From assembly GCA_031370485.1 (NCBI GenBank), contig JANMQK010000027.1:1-27326 (forward strand): 27,326 bases of DNA, in the 5' to 3' direction. How positions within the stretch are numbered: the stretch's first letter is position 1; every line of letters begins with the position of its first letter. Both the position numbers and the translations under genes were made by a program. The notes beneath the pieces were generated by a model that had not been told where the DNA came from, searched no databases, and was given only the letters and a program-made list of their open reading frames with translations. Source of the stretch: JANMQK01 sp031370485. GTDB taxonomy: Bacteria > Acidobacteriota > Polarisedimenticolia > Gp22-AA2. Positions 1 through 7,863 of this stretch are shown piece after piece.

Positions 1-1706
<1,706 letters not shown>

Positions 1707-1726
1707 GGGCGGCGGCACCGCCGCCC
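1707..1726 (+). terminator. GC hairpin directly after the DUF255 stop codon
   Basis: A perfect 9-base inverted repeat (GGGCGGCGG / CCGCCGCCC, 2-base gap) starts at the base after the stop codon. No T-run follows, so this is only a possible terminator. It separates the gene from the cold-shock promoter, which begins 5 bases later. Confidence 0.45.
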
Positions 1727-1730
1727 GGTC

Positions 1731-1759
1731 TTGACAGGGACATGGAGGACGCCTAGAGT
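1731..1759 (+). promoter_or_regulatory. Housekeeping-type promoter of the cold-shock gene
   Basis: TTGACA (1731-1736) and TAGAGT (1754-1759) are separated by exactly 17 bases. Transcription would start near 1766, leaving an untranslated leader of about 120 bases before the ATG at 1885. This is the best sigma-70-like promoter in the window. Confidence 0.75.
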
Positions 1760-1765
1760 CGGAGC

Positions 1766-1884
1766 CGGGTAAACCCCTTTCCAGGTTTTCGGGCGATCGG
1801 TGGCCGAAAGGGGCTGGCCTCCTGGGCCAGGGCCGCGCAGGGAAGTTGATCGCCTCTTTCGAAGTTCAGTAGCGGGGACGAGTC
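1766..1884 (+). promoter_or_regulatory. Long, foldable 5' leader of the cold-shock mRNA
   Basis: The leader contains a perfect 8-base stem CCCCTTTC (1774-1781) / GAAAGGGG (1806-1813), followed at once by a CTGGCC (1814-1819) / GGCCAG (1825-1830) hairpin. CCC at 1774-1776 can instead pair with GGG at 1767-1769 across TAAA, so two folds compete for the same bases. Long leaders that refold with temperature are known for cspA-type mRNAs of Enterobacteria. That this leader works the same way is inference. It matches no riboswitch consensus I know. Confidence 0.5.
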
Positions 1885-2139
1885 ATGGCACGGGGCACGA
1901 TAGCGAAGGTGGTTCATGATCGCGGCTTCGGATTCATCCGTGGCAACGACGGCAAGGATGTCTTCTTCCATCGGTCGGGAGTCGTCGGCATGAACTTCGA
2001 CGAGCTCGAGCAGGGCACGGTGGTCGATTTCGAAGTCGAGAAGAGCCCCAAGGGTCTGCGGGCGGCGAACGTCCGCGTTGCCGCCGGCGGCGGCGCGCAG
2101 GGAGCCCCGGAGTCGGAGTCGGAGCCGGTGCAGGAGTAG
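1885..2139 (+). CDS. Cold-shock domain protein with acidic tail
   Basis: This 84-residue protein has one cold-shock domain covering about residues 1-66. RNP-1 (GFGFIRG, residues 15-21) and RNP-2 (DVFFH, residues 26-30) are intact, with the aromatic residues that stack on single-stranded RNA or DNA. Members are cytosolic nucleic-acid chaperones that melt mRNA structure. After the domain there is a short Gly/Ala linker and a Glu/Ser-rich acidic tail (about residues 68-84), which makes the protein longer than the usual 65-70 residues. The ATG at 1885 is the only sensible start, since the domain begins immediately after it. The gene has its own promoter and a long structured leader and appears to be monocistronic. 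It converges with the next gene across a nested inverted repeat. Identification is secure; cold induction is unproven. Confidence 0.95.
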   Translation: MARGTIAKVVHDRGFGFIRGNDGKDVFFHRSGVVGMNFDELEQGTVVDFEVEKSPKGLRAANVRVAAGGGAQGAPESESEPVQE

Positions 2140-2176
2140 GCAGGTCCGCGGCGCCGGGCGCCGCCCGATTACCTGC
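2140..2176. terminator. Nested inverted repeat between convergent genes
   Basis: Outer arms GCAGGT (2140-2145) / ACCTGC (2171-2176) enclose a 7-base stem GCGGCGC (2148-2154) / GCGCCGC (2158-2164) with a CGG loop. The repeat lies between two convergent stop codons, so it could terminate both transcripts. There is no T-run on either strand. The outer arm overlaps the last codons of the minus-strand gene. Confidence 0.5.
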
Positions 2177-3209
2177 GCGGGGAGAGCCTCCGTGTGAAAT
2201 CGTCGTACCCCGCCCGATCGCGGCTCACCCGCGTCAGATTGAATCCTCCCGAAGCGATCCGGTAGACCGCGAACTTCGGCGCGTCCTCCCTGAGCGGGGG
2301 CGGGACGAACGGTCCGCTGACGAACTGGATGGAGAGATCCGGCAGCACCTGGGGCTCATCGGCGCCGTATGGCAGCGTGGGCGTGTCGGTGATCTGCCGC
2401 AGCCCGGCGCGAGCGCCCGAGGGGCCGATCATGAAGAGTTGCGGCGGCCCTCCGTCGGGCGCGCGGCTGAAGACGATCGAACCGTCGGGAAGGGGCGCGG
2501 GGGCGCCGTCCCGGAAGCCTATGGCGCCGAGGGCAGGGAGCGCGCGCGACGGCGCGTCGCCTGTCAGGTCGACCGCCACGGACTCCGGGTCGGACCGGTC
2601 GACGTCCGGCATCAGCCAGATGCGCGGGGCGCCGCCGCGGTCCGAGACGAACACGACCCCACGTCCATCCGCGGTTCCCCACGGAGCGTGGTCGTCCCCC
2701 GGGTGGCGCGTCAGCCGAACGGCTTCGGGCCGGTCGAGCCGCAGGACATACAGATCCCGTGGCGAGCCGGCCGCGGCTCCGGGCTCCGAGCGGGCGAAGA
2801 CGATCCGGTTGCGGCCGAGCGGGGCCGGTTCGGAGTTGATCGCGGCCGAGGCCGCGCCGGGCGGGTCGGAGGTCAGGCGCGCCACGGCGCGGCCGTCGGC
2901 GGTCGCTAGATAGATCTCCGGGTTGCCGTCGCGGTCCGAGACGAACGCGATCCGGCCGTCCGGCAAACGCGCAGGCATCGAGTCCTCGTAGGACGGATCG
3001 TCGGCCCGGCCCGAGCCGATGAGCCTCGCCGTGCCGTCCGCTGGATCCAACTCGTAGATCCGCCACGCCCCCGATCGATTGGAAACGACAAGCGACCCCT
3101 GGCGCGAGCCGGGTCCAGCCGGCCCCGGAACGCAGCCCGGCGCCATCGCGCCGAGGCCGAAGGCGCAGGCGGCGGCCACAAGGAGAGCGGCTGGTCGCGA
3201 AAGGAGCAT
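2169..3209 (-). CDS. Secreted TolB/WD40-like beta-propeller protein (probable lipoprotein)
   Basis: A 346-residue protein with an N-terminal hydrophobic signal segment (residues 5-24) followed by Cys at about 26 in the context MAPGC. This is a poor but possible lipobox, so it may be lipid-anchored in the periplasm. The rest consists of PD40/TolB-like propeller blades, recognisable by repeated phrases of the form LPDGRIAFVSDRDGNPEIYL and GRGVVFVSDRGGAPRIWLM. Such propellers bind peptides or partner proteins (as TolB binds Pal) and are often annotated only as WD40-like; no enzyme motif is visible. No Shine-Dalgarno sequence precedes the ATG at 3209. Instead a TACGAT -10-like hexamer lies 8 bases upstream, which suggests a leaderless mRNA. 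The gene is divergent from the LOR/SDH gene. Fold class is well supported; partner and role are unknown. Confidence 0.8.
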   Translation of the reverse strand: MLLSRPAALLVAAACAFGLGAMAPGCVPGPAGPGSRQGSLVVSNRSGAWRIYELDPADGTARLIGSGRADDPSYEDSMPARLPDGRIAFVSDRDGNPEIYLATADGRAVARLTSDPPGAASAAINSEPAPLGRNRIVFARSEPGAAAGSPRDLYVLRLDRPEAVRLTRHPGDDHAPWGTADGRGVVFVSDRGGAPRIWLMPDVDRSDPESVAVDLTGDAPSRALPALGAIGFRDGAPAPLPDGSIVFSRAPDGGPPQLFMIGPSGARAGLRQITDTPTLPYGADEPQVLPDLSIQFVSGPFVPPPLREDAPKFAVYRIASGGFNLTRVSRDRAGYDDFTRRLSPRR

Positions 3210-3217
3210 CGCCGCGC

Positions 3218-3223
3218 ATCGTA
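3218..3223 (-). promoter_or_regulatory. -10 hexamer TACGAT for the propeller gene (leaderless candidate)
   Basis: On the minus strand TACGAT ends 8 bases before the ATG at 3209, so transcription would begin at or just before the start codon. No good -35 is visible and no Shine-Dalgarno lies in the gap. Confidence 0.4.
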
Positions 3224-3231
3224 ACTGAAGA

Positions 3232-3240
3232 TGCTAAGAT
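3232..3240 (+). promoter_or_regulatory. Extended -10 promoter TGC-TAAGAT for the LOR/SDH gene
   Basis: TAAGAT at 3235-3240 is preceded by TG one base upstream, giving an extended -10. No -35 match is seen. The start would be near 3247, with a leader of about 33 bases containing a GAGGGGG purine stretch before the ATG at 3280. Confidence 0.5.
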
Positions 3241-3279
3241 CCGCGCCTCGCCAGGACCGGTGAGGGGGCGGGCCGGAAC

Positions 3280-4560
3280 ATGACCAGGAAAAAAGGCGCC
3301 AGCAGGGGCGCCTCGACTCAAGGGTCGGGGCCGAAAAAGCCCGGGACCGCGCACCGGCCCCGCCGCCTGAACGCCACGGGGCACCTCATCGACTCGGGGC
3401 TGATGTCGAAGTACCTCAACGCGGTCGTCGAGAACGGCGGAGCCTACACCCTGCACCGGTTCGACATCGGCAGGACGGTGGGGGACTTTTCCACCGTCGA
3501 GTTCAGCGTCACCGCCCCAACCCGCGAGAAGCTCGACCTGATCCTCGGCAATCTCGTGTCGCTCGGCTGCCACACCCTGGATGACGCGAGCGCCGTCCTG
3601 AAGCCTTCGGAGAAGGACGGCACCGTGCCCGACGACTTCTACTCAACGACGAACTACCGCACCGTAGTGCGGGCCGCCGGCGAGGAGATCGAGGTTGAAG
3701 AGCAGCGCATGGACGGCTGCATCGTGGTGGCGGACGGACGGGCCGTCTGCACCAAGCTGCGGGACGTCCGCTCGGGCGATAGGGTGATCTGCGGCCATGA
3801 TGGTGTCGACGTCTTCCCGCCGTTCAAGGAGCGCGAGGCGCAGGATTTCGTCTTCATGGCGAGCGATGTCTCGTCGGAGAAGCGGGTCGAGATCATCGTC
3901 TCCGGGATCGCCCGGATGATGCGCGCGGTCCGCAAGCGGGGCGGGCGGATCATCGCTGTCCCCGGCCCGGTGGTGGTGCACACCGGGGGAGGGGAGCACC
4001 TCGGGCGTATCTTGAGGACCGGTTACATCAGCGCCGTCCTCTCCGGGAACGCGCTGGCGGTGCACGACATCGAGCGGGCGCTCTATGGGACGTCGCTCGG
4101 AGTGCACCTCGACACCGGCATCCCGGTGGTCGAGGGGCACCGGAACCACATGCGGGCCATCAACGCCGTGCGCCGGTGCGGCTCGATCGCCCGGGCGGTC
4201 GAGGAGGGGGTCCTGACGCGCGGCGTCATGTACGAGTGCGTGAAGAACCGCGTCCCCTATGCCCTGGCCGGCAGCATCCGCGACGATGGCCCGATGCCCG
4301 ACACGATGATGGATCTCATCGAGGCGCAGGAGGCCTACGCGAGGCTCCTGAAAGGCGCCGAGGCGGTCCTGATGCTCGGCTCGATGCTCCACTCGATCGG
4401 GGTCGGGAACATGGTGCCGGCCTGGGTGCAGACCGTCTGCGTCGACATCAACCCGGCCGTGGTGACCAAGCTCTCCGACCGCGGCTCGGCGCAGGCGGTG
4501 GGGGTCGTGACCGACGTCGGGCTGTTCCTGAGGCTCCTGGCCGACGAGTTGTCCGCCTGA
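3280..4560 (+). CDS. LOR/SDH-domain protein (TIGR00300; archaeal-type ornithine cyclodeaminase family)
   Basis: A 426-residue protein. After a basic, low-complexity N-terminal extension of about 30 residues the family core begins at NATGHLIDSGLMSKYLN. The LOR domain covers roughly residues 32-130. A Rossmann-like half follows, with AGSIRDDGPMPD (near residues 330-341), a Gly/Met-rich stretch around GSMLHSIGVGN and the terminal VVTDVGLFL. In methanogenic archaea this family converts ornithine to proline with NAD and ammonia release. In cyanobacteria the same domain is the C-terminal half of the arginine-catabolic fusion AgrE/ArgZ. Here it stands alone, without the guanidinohydrolase half. A role in cytosolic ornithine/arginine-to-proline catabolism is an inference from the family. 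Glutamate dehydrogenase lies about 3 kb downstream but is not co-transcribed. A small membrane protein gene follows after 2 bases and is probably in the same operon. Confidence 0.85.
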   Translation: MTRKKGASRGASTQGSGPKKPGTAHRPRRLNATGHLIDSGLMSKYLNAVVENGGAYTLHRFDIGRTVGDFSTVEFSVTAPTREKLDLILGNLVSLGCHTLDDASAVLKPSEKDGTVPDDFYSTTNYRTVVRAAGEEIEVEEQRMDGCIVVADGRAVCTKLRDVRSGDRVICGHDGVDVFPPFKEREAQDFVFMASDVSSEKRVEIIVSGIARMMRAVRKRGGRIIAVPGPVVVHTGGGEHLGRILRTGYISAVLSGNALAVHDIERALYGTSLGVHLDTGIPVVEGHRNHMRAINAVRRCGSIARAVEEGVLTRGVMYECVKNRVPYALAGSIRDDGPMPDTMMDLIEAQEAYARLLKGAEAVLMLGSMLHSIGVGNMVPAWVQTVCVDINPAVVTKLSDRGSAQAVGVVTDVGLFLRLLADELSA

Positions 4561-4562
4561 GC

Positions 4563-4985
4563 ATGCGCACGCTCCTCGAGACCGCCGGCTTCCTGGTGAT
4601 CCTGTTCCTGCTTCTCCGGGTCTCGCTCGCGGCGCGCGGCCGGGGCTTCGGGTTGCGGGGCGGGCTGACAACCCTCAACATCGCAAGCGGCGCCCTCGCG
4701 GGTCTCGCGGTGGCTTTCCTCATCGCGGCCGGGATGCCGGTAACGGGCTCGCTCGGCGGCGCCGCCGCAGCCGGTGGGTACGACGATCTTGCCGCCGCGC
4801 TGCGCGCGCTGGCGCCATACTTCGGCGCGGTCCTGGGCGGGATCGCGGGCTACCAGATCTTCGGCGCCGTCTGGCGCCGCCTTTTTCGACTCGGGACGGC
4901 CCGGGCGCGCGACTGGCTGCTGCGCCTGCAATTCGCCATCCTCGCCGGCTCCTGCGTCTATCTCGTCGCCCGTCTGCTCGCCTGA
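4563..4985 (+). CDS. Small integral membrane protein, unknown function
   Basis: This 140-residue protein starts at an ATG 2 bases after the stop codon of the LOR/SDH gene, which suggests translational coupling. Four hydrophobic segments are visible, at about residues 5-23, 41-62, 84-104 and 121-138, separated by short basic or glycine-rich loops. It is therefore predicted to be an inner-membrane protein with four helices. I recognise no family motif and no catalytic residues. The frame is also open upstream inside the LOR/SDH gene, but that part lacks any hydrophobic pattern and overlaps a well-conserved gene, so 4563 is the sensible start. A role linked to ornithine/proline metabolism would be guesswork based on position only. 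Confidence 0.65.
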   Translation: MRTLLETAGFLVILFLLLRVSLAARGRGFGLRGGLTTLNIASGALAGLAVAFLIAAGMPVTGSLGGAAAAGGYDDLAAALRALAPYFGAVLGGIAGYQIFGAVWRRLFRLGTARARDWLLRLQFAILAGSCVYLVARLLA

Positions 4986-5032
4986 GCCATCGCCCGGCCC
5001 CAGCGGGTCTGGCGGCCAATCGACCGCTCCAC

Positions 5033-5038
5033 TATATT
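5033..5038 (+). promoter_or_regulatory. -10 hexamer TATATT for the VWFA-HEAT gene
   Basis: TATATT at 5033-5038 is an A+T island in GC-rich sequence, 53 bases before the ATG at 5092. No convincing -35 lies 16-18 bases upstream. An AGAGGAG ribosome-binding site follows near 5076-5082. Confidence 0.45.
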
Positions 5039-5091
5039 GATGAGCATCCGCAGGGTGGCGGGCGCCCGCGGACCCAGAGGAGCGTCGCCTC

Positions 5092-7266
5092 ATGAAGCCC
5101 CGCCTGAAACTCCCGGGAATCCCACCGGCCCGCCGCCGGGCCGCCGGTCTGCTGCTCACCGTGCTGGGGGCGACGTGCGGCGCTCTGGGAGGCGCCGCTT
5201 CCAATCCCGTCAGTCCCGCCACGCTGCCGCCCATCCGATCTTTGTCCCCCTGCCGCGTGACGATCCTCGAGCCGAAGGGGACGGAAGTGCTTCTCGGCAC
5301 GATCCGGCTGAAGGCCGGGGCGGTCTGCCCGGAGGGGACGGGAGTCGCCGAAGTGTTCTTCCTGGTTGACGGCGAGCCGGCGGTCCTGGCGAAAAAGTCG
5401 CCCTACGACGGAAGGTTCGATGCCGGGGACTCCCTCTCGGAGCGCCGGGTCGAGGCGCGCCTGACCGACACGCAGGGAAGGGTTTCGAGCGCCGTCGTGA
5501 TCACCCCGGGCAGCCGGCTGCGGGAGACGGTCCGCGTCGTCGGGACGCCGATCGATCGGGTCGAGCTGTCGGTTTCGGTGACCGACGCCGCGGGGCGGCC
5601 GGTCCACGGTCTCACAAGGGACGACTTTGTCGTGACGGAGAAGGGCCGCGAACAGCGCATCGAGACGGTCCGTCCGGAGACACGGCCACTCAGCATTGCC
5701 GTCCTGGTCGACGTCAGCAGCAGCGTGCGCGACTTCTGGCCCCGCCTGCAGCAGGCCGCCCCCGCCTTCGCCAGGACGCTCTCCCCGGAGGACGTGGCCA
5801 AGGTTGTCGCCTTCAGCGGTCCGGCCTACATGATCCAGGACTTTACCCGCGACCCCGAGGCGATCGCCGCCTCTCTGGCAGGGTTTCGCCGCTGGGGGGG
5901 AGGCACGAGCCTGTACGACACGCTGGCGGCGGTCGGCGTCGAGCTGGCCTGGGCGCGCGGCGGCCGTCAGGCCGTCATCCTGCTCAGCGACGGCATCGAC
6001 ACTCTCAGCCGCATCGACCCTGCGCGGCTTCGCGACTACCTGCGGCGCACCGACGTGACCGTCGACACGCTGCTGATGGCGACCAAGGAGGCGAAAAGGT
6101 CACCGGGCTTCAGCCATTCCCGCCGCGCCATCGAGCGGCTCTGCCGCGACACGGGAGGGACCGTCCGCGTCCTCGAGGATTTCGACGGGATGGAGCGGGC
6201 CTTCCGCGCGCTCGGGGCCGATTTCCAGGACAGGTACTACATCGCCTACCACTCCGACCTGGCCGGCCGGAAGTCGGGATGGCGCTCGATCAAGGTCGGC
6301 GCCCGCCGTCCCGGGTTGGTCGTCCGTACGCGCGCCGGCGTCATCGACAGGCGTGACATAGCCTTTGGCCTGACGGAGGACCTGAGACACGGCGACGCCG
6401 CCGCGCGCCGGCAGGCGGCCGACTGGCTGGGTAAGATGCGGGCGCCCGGAACGGCGGACGCCCTGCTCGAGGCGCTTGACGACCGGGCGCCGCAGGTGCG
6501 CGCCGCCGCAGCAGTCGCCCTGGGCCGTCTGCGCGAGGTGCGGGCCATCCCCGCGACCCTCGCCATGCTCACCGGCCGCGACAACGGGCTCAGCGTGGCG
6601 GCCGGCGAAGCGCTGATGACCTTCGGCCCCGCCGCGGTTCCCGATCTCGCCGGGGTCCTCGCCGGCCGGAGCGAGGATGGCGACGAGGACGCGCAGGTCA
6701 GGATCCTCGAGGTCCTGGCCAACATCGGCGACGGGACGGCGCTGGACGCGATCACGCGGGCGGCCCAGCCGATCCCCGCGATGACGGCCGCGCGCGACGG
6801 CGAAGAGCGCGAGCGCATGGCCCGGCGGCGGCGCGCCGAGCCGCGGGTGCGCTCGTGGGCCCTCTGGGCGCTCGGCCGGCTCGGCCGCGCCGAGAGCCTG
6901 TCTGTCCTCGAGAAGGGGAGCCTCGACTCCGATCCCGACGTGAGTGATGCGGGAGAGTCGGGGCTGGAAGCGGTCCTCGAAAACGCGGCCCGCGAGGGAC
7001 GCCTCCTGGTCTGGGCTGCGCAGCCGCCGAACGGCGAGATGCTCGTTCGCCTGGTCGAGCGCGATCTGGGCGAGGAAACCCCGGGAGAGACCAACGCGCG
7101 CGGGCGTGCCTTCGTGCAGGCGATGGGCGGCCCGGAACCCACGGCCGACCTTCTCGATCGCATAGCCTCCACCCTCCCGCCCGCGGCCAAAGAACAGGCA
7201 GCCGACCTGGCGACCCGCCTCCGCCCCGCCGCGGCCGCACTCCCGGCTCCCGCGCGAGACCCTTGA
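5092..7266 (+). CDS. Secreted VWFA-domain protein fused to HEAT repeats (acidobacterial VWFA-related type)
   Basis: A 724-residue protein with a basic N-terminus and a hydrophobic signal segment (about residues 16-36), then an Ig-like region (about 53-140). The VWFA-related region covers about 155-395. The metal-ion-dependent adhesion site is complete: D207-x-S209-x-S211, T272 in GGGTSLYDT and D300 in LLSDGID. The stretch before it (VTDAAGRPVHGLTRDDF) is typical of the acidobacterial VWFA-related family (TIGR03436). Residues about 405-660 are helical HEAT/PBS-type repeats, for example AADWLGKMRAPGTADALLEA and AAAVALGRLREVRAIPA. It is probably periplasmic or surface-exposed, binding a partner through a divalent cation while the HEAT solenoid provides a second interface. 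The ATG at 5092 has a good ribosome-binding site about 9 bases upstream. Ligand and role are unknown. Confidence 0.88.
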   Translation: MKPRLKLPGIPPARRRAAGLLLTVLGATCGALGGAASNPVSPATLPPIRSLSPCRVTILEPKGTEVLLGTIRLKAGAVCPEGTGVAEVFFLVDGEPAVLAKKSPYDGRFDAGDSLSERRVEARLTDTQGRVSSAVVITPGSRLRETVRVVGTPIDRVELSVSVTDAAGRPVHGLTRDDFVVTEKGREQRIETVRPETRPLSIAVLVDVSSSVRDFWPRLQQAAPAFARTLSPEDVAKVVAFSGPAYMIQDFTRDPEAIAASLAGFRRWGGGTSLYDTLAAVGVELAWARGGRQAVILLSDGIDTLSRIDPARLRDYLRRTDVTVDTLLMATKEAKRSPGFSHSRRAIERLCRDTGGTVRVLEDFDGMERAFRALGADFQDRYYIAYHSDLAGRKSGWRSIKVGARRPGLVVRTRAGVIDRRDIAFGLTEDLRHGDAAARRQAADWLGKMRAPGTADALLEALDDRAPQVRAAAAVALGRLREVRAIPATLAMLTGRDNGLSVAAGEALMTFGPAAVPDLAGVLAGRSEDGDEDAQVRILEVLANIGDGTALDAITRAAQPIPAMTAARDGEERERMARRRRAEPRVRSWALWALGRLGRAESLSVLEKGSLDSDPDVSDAGESGLEAVLENAAREGRLLVWAAQPPNGEMLVRLVERDLGEETPGETNARGRAFVQAMGGPEPTADLLDRIASTLPPAAKEQAADLATRLRPAAAALPAPARDP

Positions 7267-7293
7267 TAGGGCACCGAGCGGAGGGCGGGCACG

Positions 7294-7322
7294 TTGACGA
7301 ACTGGGGCAGGCTCGATACGAT
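7294..7322 (+). promoter_or_regulatory. Sigma-70-like promoter of the TPR gene
   Basis: TTGACG (7294-7299) and TACGAT (7317-7322) have a 17-base spacer. The predicted start is near 7329, with a GGGGAGGTGG ribosome-binding site following at about 7336-7345. This placement excludes any start codon upstream of 7329. Confidence 0.6.
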
Positions 7323-7352
7323 GAGGCGGCTCGATGGGGAGGTGGCGGCTTG

Positions 7353-7850
7353 ATGGACGACACCGATAACGAACAACGATTGACGCGGGCGGCGAGGCTG
7401 CTTCAGAAAGCGTACGAGCAGCAGAAGTCAGGCGACCTCGAGGCCGCCGTGCGGCTCTACAAGGCCTCGATCGAGGAGACCCCGACCGCCGAGGCGCACA
7501 CCTACCTCGGCTGGACCTACTCGTTCCAGGGCAAGTTCGACGAGGCCATCGAGCAGTGCAAGCTGGCCATCACGGTCGATCCGGGGTTCGGCAACCCCTA
7601 CAACGACATCGGCTCGTACCTCATCCAGAAAGGGGAGCTCGACAAGGCCATCCCGTGGCTCGAGCTGGCCAAGAAGGCGCCGCGCTACGAGCCGCGCCAT
7701 TTCCCCTACCTGAACCTGCACCGCGTCTATCTGAAGATGGGCATCCTCGACGCCGCCCAGCGGGAGTTCGAGCAGGCCCGTTTCATCCAGCAGTCCCTCG
7801 AGATGCAGGCCGGCACCGCCGAGGACGAAACACCCACCACGGTCAACTGA
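7353..7850 (+). CDS. Tetratricopeptide-repeat protein
   Basis: A 165-residue protein with about three TPR units between residues 10 and 140. The usual pattern is visible in AEAHTYLGWTYSFQGKFDEA and NPYNDIGSYLIQKGELDKA (Gly at position 8, Ala at 20 and similar). There is no signal peptide, so it is a cytosolic protein-protein interaction scaffold; no other domain is attached. The frame stays open up to 7263, but I chose the ATG at 7353. It is preceded by a GGGGAGG ribosome-binding site at the right distance, and the predicted promoter start (about 7329) lies downstream of the other options. It converges with glutamate dehydrogenase, with 13 bases between the stops. Its partner is unknown. Confidence 0.85.
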   Translation: MDDTDNEQRLTRAARLLQKAYEQQKSGDLEAAVRLYKASIEETPTAEAHTYLGWTYSFQGKFDEAIEQCKLAITVDPGFGNPYNDIGSYLIQKGELDKAIPWLELAKKAPRYEPRHFPYLNLHRVYLKMGILDAAQREFEQARFIQQSLEMQAGTAEDETPTTVN

Positions 7851-7863
7851 GCCGGGCGGGATC

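Noticed and set aside
1766..1884. Cyclic-di-GMP (GEMM-I) or another known riboswitch in the cold-shock leader, suggested by GGGTAAACC
   Set aside because: Only the short GGxAAACC-like piece agrees; the conserved CACGCA and GACGCAAAGCC parts of GEMM-I are missing, and no other consensus fits.
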